Of a stretch of 64,000 bases of DNA, positions 1-10,482 are shown piece by piece. The position numbers and the translations under genes were made by a program. Within the stretch, counting starts at the first letter, position 1. Each line of letters starts with the position of its first letter. Location of the stretch: positions 8,456,615 to 8,520,614 of the forward strand of contig CM034537.1 in assembly GCA_020002185.1 (NCBI GenBank). The letters are read 5' to 3'. The notes beneath the pieces are model-generated. The model was given only the letters and a program-made list of their open reading frames with translations. It had not been told where the DNA came from and did not search any database. This DNA comes from Paraescarpia echinospica (taxonomy: Eukaryota > Annelida > Polychaeta > Sabellida > Siboglinidae).

Positions 1-120
1 AGCTTTTGTCATGGTGTCAAGCATCTGTCTTATGCATGTTGAACATGATGGCATTCAAGATTGAGGGTAGTTGCCGCAGGTCTTTCTCTCATAAAACGAT
101 CAAATATTCCAAAAACAGAT

Positions 121-1935
121 TTATTGAAATGATTTGCCTTTGGAACATGCCTCGCTTCCTCTGTCAGTTCCACAGATGGGTTGCTGAACTGTCCTCCTGG
201 CAGCTGAACTGTCCTCCTGGCAGCTGAACTGCCCTCCTGGTTGCTGAACTGTCCTCCTGGCAGCTAAACTGTCCTCCTGGTTGCTGAACTGTCCTCCTGG
301 CAGCTGGTCACATAACTGATGCTCCAGCACAATCACAAAATGGTGCATCATTATTTCCTGTGCCTCAGTTGTTAGTGTATCTAGCATCTCATTGCCACTG
401 TCTTTGAATAATTCCACATACATTTCGTCCTGGTAGGCTACAATATCTGGAAATAATGTCTTCTTCATACAGGAGAGGAGTGACATCATCTGCCCACAGT
501 ATTTCTCTTTCATTGCGTCTATCTGATGGTTGAGTTGCACGTACTCTTCGTTACAATTGACTAGTCGCCAAAATGGTCCGGTGACCAACTTGTCTACTAT
601 GCCTAACGTCCTGCAGTCCACAATGTGTACGAGCTCACTGTGGTCCAGATGTACCGCTTGCAGCAGCCGGTTTGGTCATCCATAATGTTCAAAGAAACGG
701 TGGAAATTGTCTCGGTGATAATAAACTGCAGCTCCATTAAAAAAAAAGAACATTAAATCTGTTTCCACGGAATGCGGTGTGTTAATATTTATTGTCGAGG
801 AATGCTGCAAACTGATATATTACCCCAGCTTCCTCACTGCCTTAGGTCTCAAATGCTTTACAAACAGTCCACACAGTTCTCACCGTTCTATTCTCCTTAT
901 CTCTAACAATTCTTGTAGATTGTTTGCGAATCTCTTGTGTCATCATCAATGCTAACCCTTCAAATTCTTGCAGTCCTGCATTGGCTTCTTCAGCCATGCC
1001 AACTAAGAAGTGGAGATGGCACTTGAAACTGTTGAGGTGTGTCAGTTTAGTTTGTGCATTTGGTGCTAATTTCTCCCTTCAATTCACCAAGATGTCATCA
1101 ACACATGCATTGGTCGCTGTCAGTCATTGTATTGATGAAGCTGAAGACTGATTGTCCTAGCGTTCTGTCAGTTTCAGGTCCCATCTGTAGTGTGTCAGCT
1201 AAATCTTGAAAAGCATCTTTAATAAACGATGCATATCTTTCTGCTTCACCAGAGTCCATGTCAAAAAGAAAGTACATATGAACGTTTGTTTGTAGTTATT
1301 TGCATCGATCCATATTTATGCCCCATTTTGCTTGTTTCGTAGTACTAGTAATGCAGAGTTGTGTTGTGTTGCTGAAGCATATCTTTAGTGGCCTGAAGTT
1401 CAGCTAAGAATGTGGCTTCCACAAACATCCTGCTGGGAAGGGAGTCATTGGGAAGGGAGTCACTGAGAAGTCTTCCAACTTCTCTATTCCACCCAGTTTG
1501 TTTACCACTACTCTTCTGGCATCCGCAGTGTTCCGGCGCCAAGTGCCCATGTTCAGCAGTTCCATGTATACTTCACGAACATTGTTTGTGTACTTTCCAT
1601 CCTGGAATATTAAAATTTCACGATCTTCAAGAAACTTAACTATATCCTGTAGATCTCTGTTTTCAGTGGTCAATGATTTAATTTTCTGGTAACTTATTCA
1701 GTTCACTTTCAATATTGTTCATTTTAGCTTGTACATCTCCATCAGTCTTGCATTTGTAATATGACAGGCGGCATTGACATTTTCTTTTGCACTCCAAGAC
1801 TTTGTTTATAATTTTTTCCAAATTGCTGCATCGTTCTGAAGCAGAGTCCAACTCTTTTTCCAAGTCATCAGCTGCTGCTGTTTCATGACGCTGGTTCCCT
1901 GCGCTTGAATGATCTGATCTCTCTGACTCAGCTTT
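121..1935 (-). pseudogene. Degraded ORF of an uncharacterised mobile-element-like protein
   Basis: Read on the - strand from 1935 downwards. A charged coiled-coil-like N-terminus (EKELDSASERCSNLEKIINK) is followed, after a one-base frameshift near 1678, by TTENRDLQDIVKFLEDREIL and GKYTNNVREVYMELLNM. Further on come QFAAFLDNKY, an in-frame stop (782-784), HTAFRGNRFNVLFF, a shift in the A/T homopolymer at 739-747, NGAAVYYHRDNFHRFFEHYG, a stop (676-678), then TLGIVDKLVTGPFWRLV and a C-terminal helical part. The blocks YxxxVREVYMELL, GNRFxVLF, AAVYYH and KLVTGPFWR are ones I have seen in a repeated uncharacterised protein family of marine invertebrates. It is clearly non-functional. It lies upstream of MROH1. 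Confidence 0.6.
180..306. repeat. 20-bp repeat within the mobile-element relic, about 6 copies
   Basis: The unit is TTGCTGAACTGTCCTCCTGG or CAGCTGAACTGTCCTCCTGG. It expands a C-terminal coding segment of the relic (QLPGGQFS-type residues on the - strand). Confidence 0.88.
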
Positions 1936-2136
1936 TTGTTAACATTTCAAACACACATTGCGATCGATTCATTGATTGAAAGTATGAACTAATCAATCGT
2001 CGATAAAAATTGGCGTGGATTACATGCATGAGAGGACGTAGGTTTGAAAGGCAATGAGACATGTCCACACTTTGTAGTGTCCTCATTCTCACTGGCTGTT
2101 GTGTGCTTTAACGCCGGTGTCTCTCTACTGCTGCAG

Positions 2137-2282
2137 ACATGGTGCATGCTTTGATTGATGCTGCCTACGACAAAGAGCCACATGTACAAGAGATCATCTG
2201 TAACTCCCTATGTGAGGTCGGCAAGAAACGACCAAACCTTGTCCTGTCTTCCTGCCATGGCTACCTCCTCAAACACTCCAAG
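2137..2282 (+). CDS. MROH1: MROH1 exon 1 (first recognisable coding exon), residues 1-48
   Basis: The exon is preceded by CTGCTGCAG and followed by the donor AAG|GTACGT, phase 0. ATG at 2139 opens MVHALIDAAYDKEPHVQE, which aligns with the N-terminal LLDAITDKDPLVQE of human MROH1. The good acceptor just before the ATG means either the 5'UTR is spliced here or a short upstream coding exon exists. Confidence 0.88.
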
Positions 2283-2443
2283 GTACGTACACGCAGGGCT
2301 GATGATCAACTAACGCAGGACTTCCACAGACCCTCACGAACTAGAATTTCTCTCCAGTATGTACTCTAGTTAACAACATGTCCTGAAGCAAGCAGATGGG
2401 TTATGGAAAGACTAATTTCATATAGACAAGTGACACGTTTCAG

Positions 2444-2575
2444 CTGGGACAAGGTCACCGCACTGTCACACTCACCTGCATGGAGAGGGTAGTGAAAGAG
2501 TCGTCAGAAAGTCTTGACAAGAGACAAGTGGTTGATATCATCAAACAGGCATCCAGTGAATTGACAGCTTCAAAG
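2444..2575 (+). CDS. MROH1: MROH1 exon 2, residues 49-92 (GC donor)
   Basis: The acceptor is CGTTTCAG|CTG. The exon encodes LGQGHRTVTLTCMERVV through SSELTASK in phase 0. It ends TCAAAG|GCAAGT, a GC donor with an otherwise ideal consensus. No GT nearby would preserve the frame and the MROH1 alignment. Confidence 0.9.
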
Positions 2576-3243
2576 GCAAGTCACACTGCGACCATAAGAT
2601 CATTTTGAATTAATACATCCTGGTTAAGTGATTCATTTAATAAGGCAAGGTTTCTGGATGCTTATTCATGTGGTTAATCAGTCCAACAACTTTGTCATAA
2701 AGTGGAATTTATTATAGTTAGTTGCTTCAGGTATGTTATGTTGTTAGTTGTAGTCGATTCTTGCTGTCTCTCTACTTGCTGCAATTCAACAAATTAAACA
2801 AACGGGTAAGAATATGTTTTAAAGGCAAATACATATAGGTTGGTTTTCCTGCCCTTGCCGTCTTAATTGACATCAGCTGTCAGTAGAAGCTAGGTGTGAT
2901 CTTTGCACTAACACCAACATGATACTGACTGTCATCGTAATAGTTGTTATCAAAATACACCTTAAGTTGCAACTGTAATATAGGCCAAAACATCTACTTG
3001 TGATAATATACTCTTACACAGTTATCAGAATTATAATAAAACATTTTTTAATTAACGTGTTGTGAAACAAGATGTTTCCGTTTGTAGTTTTTTATATTAT
3101 TGTATATTTTGTGTGTGTAGTTTACCTTCTTTTTTTCCATTTTCATTTGGAAATAAGGAATGTATGAAGTAATTGTGAGCAAAGAGTATATGTAAACTTT
3201 GAGTGTTATGATGTTGTAAGTTGAGAACTAGTTTGTCTTGCAG
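2576..3243 (+). other. MROH1 intron 2 (GC-AG), AT-rich, no other feature
   Basis: 668 bases, AT-rich with short homopolymers, ending GTCTTGCAG. I see no coding, repeat or RNA signal in it. Confidence 0.6.
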
Positions 3244-3406
3244 GATGTTGTGCCTCTGTGGCAGTCAGCTGCTAGCGGCCTCCTGGTGGCCATCGGGTGT
3301 CGGCACTGTCACGAGGTGATGGCCGAACTACTGCAAAAGTTCCAGCCTGGCGTCTTGCCACATTACATGGTGGTGCAGACACTCGCAAACCTGGCCATAG
3401 CAAATG
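3244..3406 (+). CDS. MROH1: MROH1 exon 3, residues 93-147
   Basis: The exon encodes DVVPLWQSAASGLLVAIG through TLANLAIAN and ends in phase 1 at AATG|GTAGGT. It matches the human segment around WQQAASGVLVAVG. A 34-bp array begins at the donor itself. Confidence 0.93.
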
Positions 3407-3722
3407 GTAGGTCATCATCCGATATGCAGCAGCCATGATAGGTCATGTGAACCTAGCTTGCAACAGCCATGGTAAGTCATGTGATCCCAGCTTGCTGCAG
3501 CCATGGTAGGTCATGTGATCCCAGCTTGCAGTAGCCATGGTAGGTCATGTGATCCCAGCTTGCAACAGCCATGGTAGGTCATGTGATCCCAGCTAGCAGC
3601 AGCCATGATAGGTTAAGAGATCCTAGCTTGAAGCAGTCATGGTAGGTCATGTGATCCCAGCTTGCAGCAGCCATGGTAGGTCATGTGATCCCAGCTTGAA
3701 GCAGCCATGGTAGGTCATGTTA
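3407..3722 (+). repeat. 34-bp donor-anchored minisatellite, about 9 copies
   Basis: The unit carries CATGGTAGGTCATGTGATCC. The exon 3 donor (ATG|GTAGGTCAT) is the first instance of the repeated motif, so each copy presents a donor-like ATG|GTAGGT. Confidence 0.85.
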
Positions 3723-3910
3723 TATTTAATACTTTATAACATTTTTAGTAATAAAGATTAAAGCATGATTTATAAAATTTTGGTGTACTTTGCTGAGATC
3801 GAGAATTTGGGCATTTTAATTAGACTACTTCCCCAACTTTGGTGTGACACTAGGCTGCCACTACAAGTGTGTTGTGGATAACATCACATCACTGTATTGT
3901 GATTCTCTCA

Positions 3911-4497
3911 TTTGGTTTCATTGTATGACATGATGCTGTTGGTTTCAGTGTACGACATGGTGCTGTTTGGTTTCAGTGTACGACATGGTGCCGTTTGGTT
4001 TCAGTGTACGACATTGTGCCGTTTGGTTTCAGTGTATGGCATGGTGCCATTTGGTTTCAATGTACAACATGGTGCTGTTTGATTTCAGTGTATAACATGG
4101 TGCCATTTGGTTTCAATGTACAACATGGTGCTGTTTGGTTTCGGTATATGGCATAGTGCCATTTGGTTTCAATGTACAACATGGTGCTGTTTGGTTTCAA
4201 TGTATGACATGGTACTGTTTGGTTTCAGTGTAGAAGATGGAGCTGTTTGGTTTCAGTGTATGACATGGTACTGTTTGGTTTCAGTGTAGAAGATGGAGTT
4301 GTTTGGTTTCAGTGTATGGCATGGTGCCATTTGGTTTCAATGTACAACATGGTGCTGTTTGGTTTCAGTGTATAACATGGTGCTGTTTGGTTTCAGTGTA
4401 TGACATGGTGCTGTTTGGTTTCAGTGTATAACATGGTGCTGTTTGGTTTCAGTGTATGACACGGTGCTGTTTGGTTTCAGTGTATGACATGGTGCCG
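3911..4497 (+). repeat. 28-bp acceptor-spanning minisatellite, about 21 copies
   Basis: The unit contains GGTTTCAG followed by TGTATGACATGGTGC. It therefore includes both the acceptor of exon 4 and the first exonic bases. The last copy runs into exon 4 (YDMVPF). The unit length is not a multiple of three, so most decoy acceptors would shift the frame. Confidence 0.92.
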
Positions 4498-4579
4498 TTC
4501 CTCAAGGTTGTCCTGGGAACCACGTTGTCTGTGATGGGAATGGCGAAGCAAGACAACATGAAGTGGATCTTCTCCTCAG
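4481..4579 (+). CDS. MROH1: MROH1 exon 4, residues 147-180 (array on both sides)
   Basis: The exon encodes VYDMVPFLKVVLGTTLSVMG through AKQDNMKWIFSS, matching human VVPFLPSVLSSLLPVLGVAKQD. The acceptor is TTTCAG|TG and the donor TCAG|GTACTT, phases 1 to 1. It is enclosed by an acceptor array upstream and a donor array downstream. Confidence 0.92.
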
Positions 4580-5234
4580 GTACTTGTTTCTACTTGCATC
4601 AGGTACTTGTTTCTACTCACACCAGGTACTTGTTTCTACTCACATCAGGTACTTTTTACTCACATCAGATCCTTCTTTCTACTCATATCAGGTACTTCTT
4701 TCTACTCACATTAGGTTCTTGTTTCTACTTGCATCAGGTTCTTGTTTCTATTTGCATCAGGTACTTTCTACTCACATCAGGTACTTTCTACTCACATCAG
4801 GTACTTCTTTTTACTCATATGAGGTACTTCTTTCTACTCACATCAGGTATTTCTTTGTACATGCATCAGGTACTTGTTTCTACTTGTATCAGGTACTTGT
4901 TTCTACTCACATCAGTTACTTCTTTCTACTTGCATCAGGTACTTGTTTTTACTTGCATCAGGTACTTGTTTCTTCTTGCATCAGGTACTTGTTTCTACTC
5001 ACATCAGGTACTTTTTACTCACATCAGATCCTTCTTTCTACTCATATGAGGTACTTCTTTCTACTCACATCAGGTTCTTGTTTCTACTTGCATCAGGTTC
5101 TTGTTTCTATTTGCATCAGGTACTTGTTTCTACTCACATCAGTTACTTCTTTCTATTTGCATCACTACTTATTTCTACTTGCATCAATTACTTGTTTCTA
5201 CTTGCATCAGGTACTTGTTTCTACTCACATCAGG
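4576..5234 (+). repeat. 23-bp donor-spanning minisatellite, about 28 copies
   Basis: Units read TCAGGTACTTGTTTCTACTC with variants. The first is the end of exon 4 with its donor TCAG|GTACTT, and most copies retain CAG|GTACTT. Confidence 0.9.
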
Positions 5235-5351
5235 AATCTAATGATACTACGTCATACACAGTGTTACTGTAGCAGTAAACACCATTGAAGCAAAATTCTG
5301 AACTTGGGTAAATTCCAGAAGTAAACACTTATGAAATTCTTTTATTTGAAG

Positions 5352-5503
5352 CTATTGCCAAGTTCAGCGAAGCAATAATGGACTACGCAGCAAACCTTGA
5401 AACAGCTCCAGACCCATCCGTGCGCAAAGAGGTTTATTCTCAAGAAATGGACGCAGCGTACGATATTCTCTTCACACTTTGGCTGCAGTCAAAGGAGGTG
5501 AAG
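5352..5503 (+). CDS. MROH1: MROH1 exon 5, residues 180-230
   Basis: The acceptor is TTATTTGAAG|CT. The exon encodes AIAKFSEAIMDYAANLETAP, then DPSVRKEVYSQEMDAAYDIL and FTLWLQSKEVK. It aligns with human EYLANLDRAPDPTVRKDAF. The donor is GTGAAG|GTAAGC, phase 0. Confidence 0.93.
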
Positions 5504-5592
5504 GTAAGCTGTGGCTACAAGGTGAAGGTAAGCTGTGGCTACAAGGTGAAGGTAAGCTGTGGCTACAAGGTGAAGGTAAGCTGTGGCTACAG
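5495..5592 (+). repeat. 24-bp donor-spanning repeat, 4 copies, in frame
   Basis: The unit is GTGAAGGTAAGCTGTGGCTA plus CAAG. Copies are nearly identical and each ends in AAG|GTAAGC. Reading through gives the 8-residue period VKVSCGYK in the exon 5 frame, reaching a stop only after the fourth copy. It looks like a young array. Confidence 0.9.
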
Positions 5593-5815
5593 CCCCAAGA
5601 AAATCAGCATGAAAAGCTAAGTTGATTTTCTCAAATAATTTGATGTTATAATTTTGATAGTTGTTGAACATATACAATTATTGCTGAAAGTTTAATTATT
5701 TAATGTCACACCGTTAATGATTTGTTCTTTTGGCAGTACGATGCTAACCATAAGTTGTTGATTTTATTATATGAATAACAGTAGTGTTATTATATGAAAA
5801 TGAGTTATGTTGCAG

Positions 5816-5956
5816 TTGAAGCTGATCGTTGTGGAGGCTCTAGGTCGCATGTCTTACATCATGAGTCGGACTAAGTTGGACGAACAGTTTCCTCGTCTGC
5901 TTCCAGCCATCCTCGGCCTCTACCGCAAGAACCTAGAACCCTACAATATCACCCTG
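5816..5956 (+). CDS. MROH1: MROH1 exon 6, residues 231-277
   Basis: The acceptor is TGTTGCAG|TTG. The exon encodes LKLIVVEALGRMSYIMSRTK through LLPAILGLYRKNLEPYNITL, collinear with human LRLAVVEALGPMSHLL. The donor is CTG|GTGAGA, phase 0. Confidence 0.94.
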
Positions 5957-6371
5957 GTGAGATACGCTTTACCTTAGTGTCACTTCTCCTGCGGTGTTGT
6001 TTTCCCCTTTCATCATTTGTAACTGCTGCAGTGTTTAGTTCTTACTTTTTTGTAACTTCTGCAGTGTTGAGTTCTCCTTACATTTCCTTCCTTGTCTTGT
6101 AACACCTGAAGTATATATTGTATTGAATGTATTGCTATCAGTGTGAATGCACCCACTATGTATGTTCCGTCAGTGTCATTGTGTGTGCATGTTGTATGTA
6201 CTGTTCACATTCCATCAGCAATCCTCCATGCATTTGCAAATTAAAATTAAAATCTCTACTTGTTGCATAGCTTAAATGTACGTCATCACACATTATTCAC
6301 ATGACTTAAGATGCAACAATAGCAGCATGCAGTGCACTCAGTTATTGACAAAGCAATGCTTGTGTCAACAG

Positions 6372-6464
6372 GGACTTTCTCTGCTACTTGACGCCATGGT
6401 GCAAAATGGCAGCTCAGTTGTTGGTGTGCAGCTAGACAACCTTCTGTCTGTCCTCTTTCCACTG
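6372..6464 (+). CDS. MROH1: MROH1 exon 7, residues 278-308
   Basis: The acceptor is GTCAACAG|GGA. The exon encodes GLSLLLDAMVQNGSSVVGVQ and LDNLLSVLFPL (human QLDALLAAL). The donor is CTG|GTAAGT, phase 0. The preceding intron (5957-6371) holds nothing recognisable. Confidence 0.9.
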
Positions 6465-7180
6465 GTAAGTCAAACAACACCTAGACAACTTACTGTCTGT
6501 CCTCTTTCCACTGGTAAGTCAAACAACACCTAGACAACCTACTGTCTGTCCTCTTTCCACTGGTAAGTCAAACAACACCTAGACAACCTACTGTCTGTCC
6601 TCTTTCCACTGGTAAGTCAAACAACACCTAGACAACCTACTGTCTGTTCTCTTTCCACTGGTAAGTCAAACAACACCTAGACAACCTATGTCTGTCCTCT
6701 TTCCACTGGTAAGTCAAACAACACCTAGACAACCTACTGACAGTGCCCTTTCCACTGGTACGTCAAACAACACCTAGACAACCTACTGACCGTACTCTTC
6801 CCGCTGGTAAGTCAAACAACACCTAGACAACCTACTGACAGTGCCCTTTCCACTGGTAAGTCAAACAACACCTAGACAACCTGCTGACAGTGCCCTTTCC
6901 ACTGGTAAGTCAAACAACACCTAGACAACCTACTGACAGTGCCCTTTCCACTGGTAAGTCAAACAACACCTAGACAACCTGCTGACAGTGCTCTTTCCAC
7001 TGGTAACTCAAACAACACCTAGACAACCTGCTGACAGTGCTCTTTCCACTGGTAAGTCAAACAACACCTAGACAACCTGCTGACAGTGCTCTTTCCACTG
7101 GTAAGTCAAACAACTAGACAACCTGCTGACAGTGCTCTTTCCACTGGTAAGTCAAACAACACCTAGACAACCTGCTGTCT
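6426..7180 (+). repeat. About 48-bp donor-spanning minisatellite, about 15 copies
   Basis: The unit holds the last part of exon 7 (CTAGACAACC through CTCTTTCCACTG) and the donor GTAAGTCAAACAACACC. Almost every copy keeps CCACTG|GTAAGT, a near-perfect donor. Confidence 0.93.
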
Positions 7181-7452
7181 GTGCACATTGTGTGCATGCA
7201 AGCAGTTATATACACACTGTATATAGGAACATTTATTGATAGGATTATTACTGATGAATACAGCAGACAAAAAAAGGGGTTTTGAAGGATACCATAATCA
7301 ATACAAGTTTGACATGTTAAACAAGAATATGATGAATAACTATCATTTCCAGAGACAACAGAAGGTAGTGTTAGTTTTTCAACAAATTGATGTTTCTGTT
7401 TATTCACAATATATTTTATTGATGCTGTCTTGTTTATTTTTTGACTTGCCAG

Positions 7453-7531
7453 ATTTGTCAGCCCGTGGACTACAGTGTGCCAATGACAGTGAAGAACCAC
7501 AATGAAGTGCTGCGTTGTTTCGCCATCCTTG
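7453..7531 (+). CDS. MROH1: MROH1 exon 8, residues 309-335
   Basis: The acceptor is GACTTGCCAG|ATT. The exon encodes ICQPVDYSVPMTVKNHNEVL RCFAIL with the block HNEVLRCFAIL matching human QKEVLRCFTVL. The donor is CTTG|GTGAGC, phase 1. Confidence 0.92.
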
Positions 7532-7593
7532 GTGAGCAAACATTCAACACTTCTAGTTGCTTGTTGTGAAGTTAGGGTAGGAAGAGTTTATTA

Positions 7594-8407
7594 AGAGCCT
7601 AGTACACAAGTCGACGGCAACGGCTAAACCTCGACGGCAAAGTGGAAAACTGCGAGCAGAGCCTAGTACACATAGCCGGGTAATCTTCAATGGTATATGC
7701 AAATTGGTCACATGAGCAGTTTGTCAGCATTATAAAAGATGGCATTGAATGAAAGAAGAAAACAGCATAGCACAGTTTATTTGTATTGTTTCAAACATGA
7801 ACTGACGGGTGCTTCAACAAAAATCAAGTCAAGGCAGTTGTGTTTGTACACACTATATTTATACTGACATCAAAACTTTTGTTGCATTATGTCTATTAAT
7901 TATCACTTATCAGTCATGTCCAGCTTGAATCCTATCACTACGACCTGCCAAACAGCCAACTTCTTCTTGGAGTTTTTATAAATGGGATGGGATGGAGTGT
8001 AATTATAGTGACACTCGCCGCAAATTCATTATCCTTTACCATTTTAACTTGCACCCATGTAACTATGTATTGCTCACTTATTTTTTTATGCCTTATAATA
8101 ATATGTTCCTCCTGCAAAGAATTGAATGTTGAGCTTCTAATTAAATATAATATTCACTGGATTCCTGAAAATCAAATTACGTAAATTTAAACAAAACTAT
8201 AAACAATTGAATCTGCAATTTTATGTTGTGTTTACAGCGCTATATTGGAACATGTGCAATTTTACAACACAAAAACATCAGCACTGATTGGTCAGAGTAA
8301 ATCTTGGTTTGGCAGTTTTTCGAAAATCTCTTGTTTCGATACTCGACAGTTTGTCTTTAGGCAGTTTTGTTGTCGAGCGGTTTGTCGTTGTATGTATACT
8401 AGGCTCT
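7594..8407. mobile_element. Possible non-autonomous DNA element with short inverted ends
   Basis: AGAGCCTAGTACACA occurs at 7594 and again at 7658. Its inverse TGTATACTAGGCTCT closes the block at 8407. Subterminal CGACGGCAA-type motifs and other partial inverted similarity lie inside. No transposase reading frame and no clear target-site duplication were seen. The element sits in MROH1 intron 8. Confidence 0.4.
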
Positions 8408-8751
8408 GTGTAATTCCAATTAGACCGGTTTTTATTTTGCCGCTTGCCATTGAGGCTTGTTGTTGCCAATGACATATATAGAATGGATATGGTAGATACT
8501 AAACACATCTTTTGGATGTGTATTCTATTACTGAAATTGTTAGTTTTTGCTATATTATTAATGTGTCATGTGATTGTACTTTTGAGGCTCTAGAACTTAA
8601 CTTTTTGAATTCAGTGACTACATCATTCAAAGTAATCTGTGTTTGTCTGCACAGCCTAAACATCTGGAGAAAGCATTCTGACAGATGATAGACTGTTGGT
8701 TGTGTTTGTTTGTACATTTGTTGCTCAACAGACAATGGCTGTGTGTTTCAG

Positions 8752-8865
8752 TGGTGCCTTTCTCTGACCGTCTGGTCAACTTCCTGCTGCAGAAGTTGGA
8801 GCCAAACAATGACAAGACAAAGATGGCCGTCCTGGCGATCCTCAGACACCTCATCAACTCAACAG
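8752..8865 (+). CDS. MROH1: MROH1 exon 9, residues 335-373
   Basis: The acceptor is TGTGTTTCAG|TGG. The exon encodes VVPFSDRLVNFLLQKLEPNN and DKTKMAVLAILRHLINST, matching human RLDTSNERTRVGTLQVVRHVINS. The donor AACAG|GTCCCT is weak but phase 1 joins exon 10 correctly. Confidence 0.87.
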
Positions 8866-9722
8866 GTCCCTTTGTCTGAGCTGTCTACTTACTTGTTTAT
8901 TTGTGTCATCCACAGAAACCTCATCAACTCGGCAGGTCACTTTGTCTGACCTGTCAACTTGCTTGTTTACTTGAATCATCCTCAGACACCTCATCAACCC
9001 AGCAGGTCACTTTGTCTGACCTATTACTTACTTGTTTACTTGTGTCACCACAGACACCTCATCAACTCAGCAGGGCACTTTGAACTACTTATTTGTGCCA
9101 TTCTCAGATATGTCACCAACTCAACAGGTCACTTTGTCTCACCTGCTAGTTACCCGTTTACTTGTGTCATCCACAGACACCTTATCAGCTCAGCAGGCCA
9201 CTTTGTCTGACCTACTTACTGTCTACTTCCTTGTTAACTTGTGTCATCCTCAGACACCTCATCAACTCAGCAGTTCACTTCGTCTGACATGTCTACTTGT
9301 ATATTTGTGTTATCCATAGATACCTCATCAACTCAGCAGGTCAATTTGACCTACTTGTTTACTTGTGTCATTCTCAGACATGTCACCAACTCAACAGGTC
9401 ACTTTGTGTGACCTGCTACTTGTTTATTTGTGTCATCCACAAACACCTCATCAGCTCATCAGGCCACTTTGTCTGACCTACTTACTCCTTTACTTAAGTC
9501 ATCCTCAGACATCTCATCAACTCAGCAGGTCACTTTGTCTGACCTACTTGTTTAATTGTGCCATCCTCAGGCACTTCATCAAATCAATAGGTCACTTTGT
9601 CTGACCTACTTACTTGTTTGACTTGTGTCATCCACAGACACTTCATCAACTCCGCAGGTCACTTTGTCTGACATGTCTACTTACTTGTATCATCCACAGA
9701 AAACTCATCAACTCAACAGGTC
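8836..9722 (+). repeat. About 65-70-bp minisatellite duplicating the end of exon 9, about 13 copies
   Basis: Units contain CACCTCATCAACTCAGCAG followed by GTCACTTTGTCTGACC, i.e. the last codons of exon 9 and its donor. They also carry TGTGTCATCCACAG just ahead of the exonic piece. Each copy thus resembles a micro-exon with an acceptor-like and a donor-like edge. Confidence 0.85.
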
Positions 9723-10240
9723 ACAGGACTACTTCACACAAACCAAACTAATATATAGTTTGCCTTACTACAGAGGATCCTTCTCTCCTTCAATTGCTAG
9801 CGGTAGACTTGATTATTGCAATTTCCTGGGTGGTAGAGGGTGGGGTACGCATGCGCCGCAGACATGAAGCCTTGCTGGGGAGTCCGTGGATTTTTGGAGC
9901 TCCCCAGAGATTTTATAAAAAAAACTAAAAAATGGTGCGTTCTGAGGGATGTTTTAACCTATAATCTTGAATATAGAGGGGAAGGTAAACATGTTTATTA
10001 CACTACTTGTAAATGTAGTAATCATGACAATAGTCAGTAATCATGATTGCTTCATCATGTTGAGGTGTGGTTTCCACTTGACCACTAGTACTCTGACTGA
10101 AGTTAAGACGACTAAATGATGTTGCTGCAAATCATAGATTTTGTGGATTATAAGTGACTTTGTGGTGTCATTTCGTGCTGCTCGCCAAATATATAAAATT
10201 GGCACACAAAATAGCTACGAGGCGGCATGTAGACATTTTT
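9723..10240 (+). other. Intron 9 spacer, nothing recognised
   Basis: Unique-looking AT-rich intron sequence between two arrays. No protein similarity was recognised. Confidence 0.5.
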
Positions 10241-10242
10241 TT

Positions 10243-10482
10243 TGCATATTTGAGGTGAGGCGGCATAGAATAAAGGTGAGGCAGCATAGAATAAAGGTGA
10301 GGCAGCATAGCATAAAGGTGAGGCAGCATAGAATAAAGGTGAGGCAGCATAGAATAAAGGTTAGGCAGCATAGAATAAAGGTGAGGCAGCATAAAATAAA
10401 GGTGAGGCAGCATAGAATAAAGGTTAGGCAGCATAGAATAAAGGTGAGGCAGCATAAAATAAAGGTGAGGCAGCCCTCCATG
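10243..10482. repeat. 21-bp intronic minisatellite, about 11 copies
   Basis: The unit is GAATAAAGGTGAGGCAGCAT plus A. Because 21 is divisible by three, long spurious frames are open on both strands. It is not next to a splice junction, although GGTGAG is donor-like. Confidence 0.85.

Noticed and set aside
4563..5288. Hydrophobic repeat protein (FYLHQVLVSTHIRYFLL-type)
   Set aside because: It is the translation of the 23-bp exon 4 donor array; three shifted frames look alike because 23 is not divisible by three.
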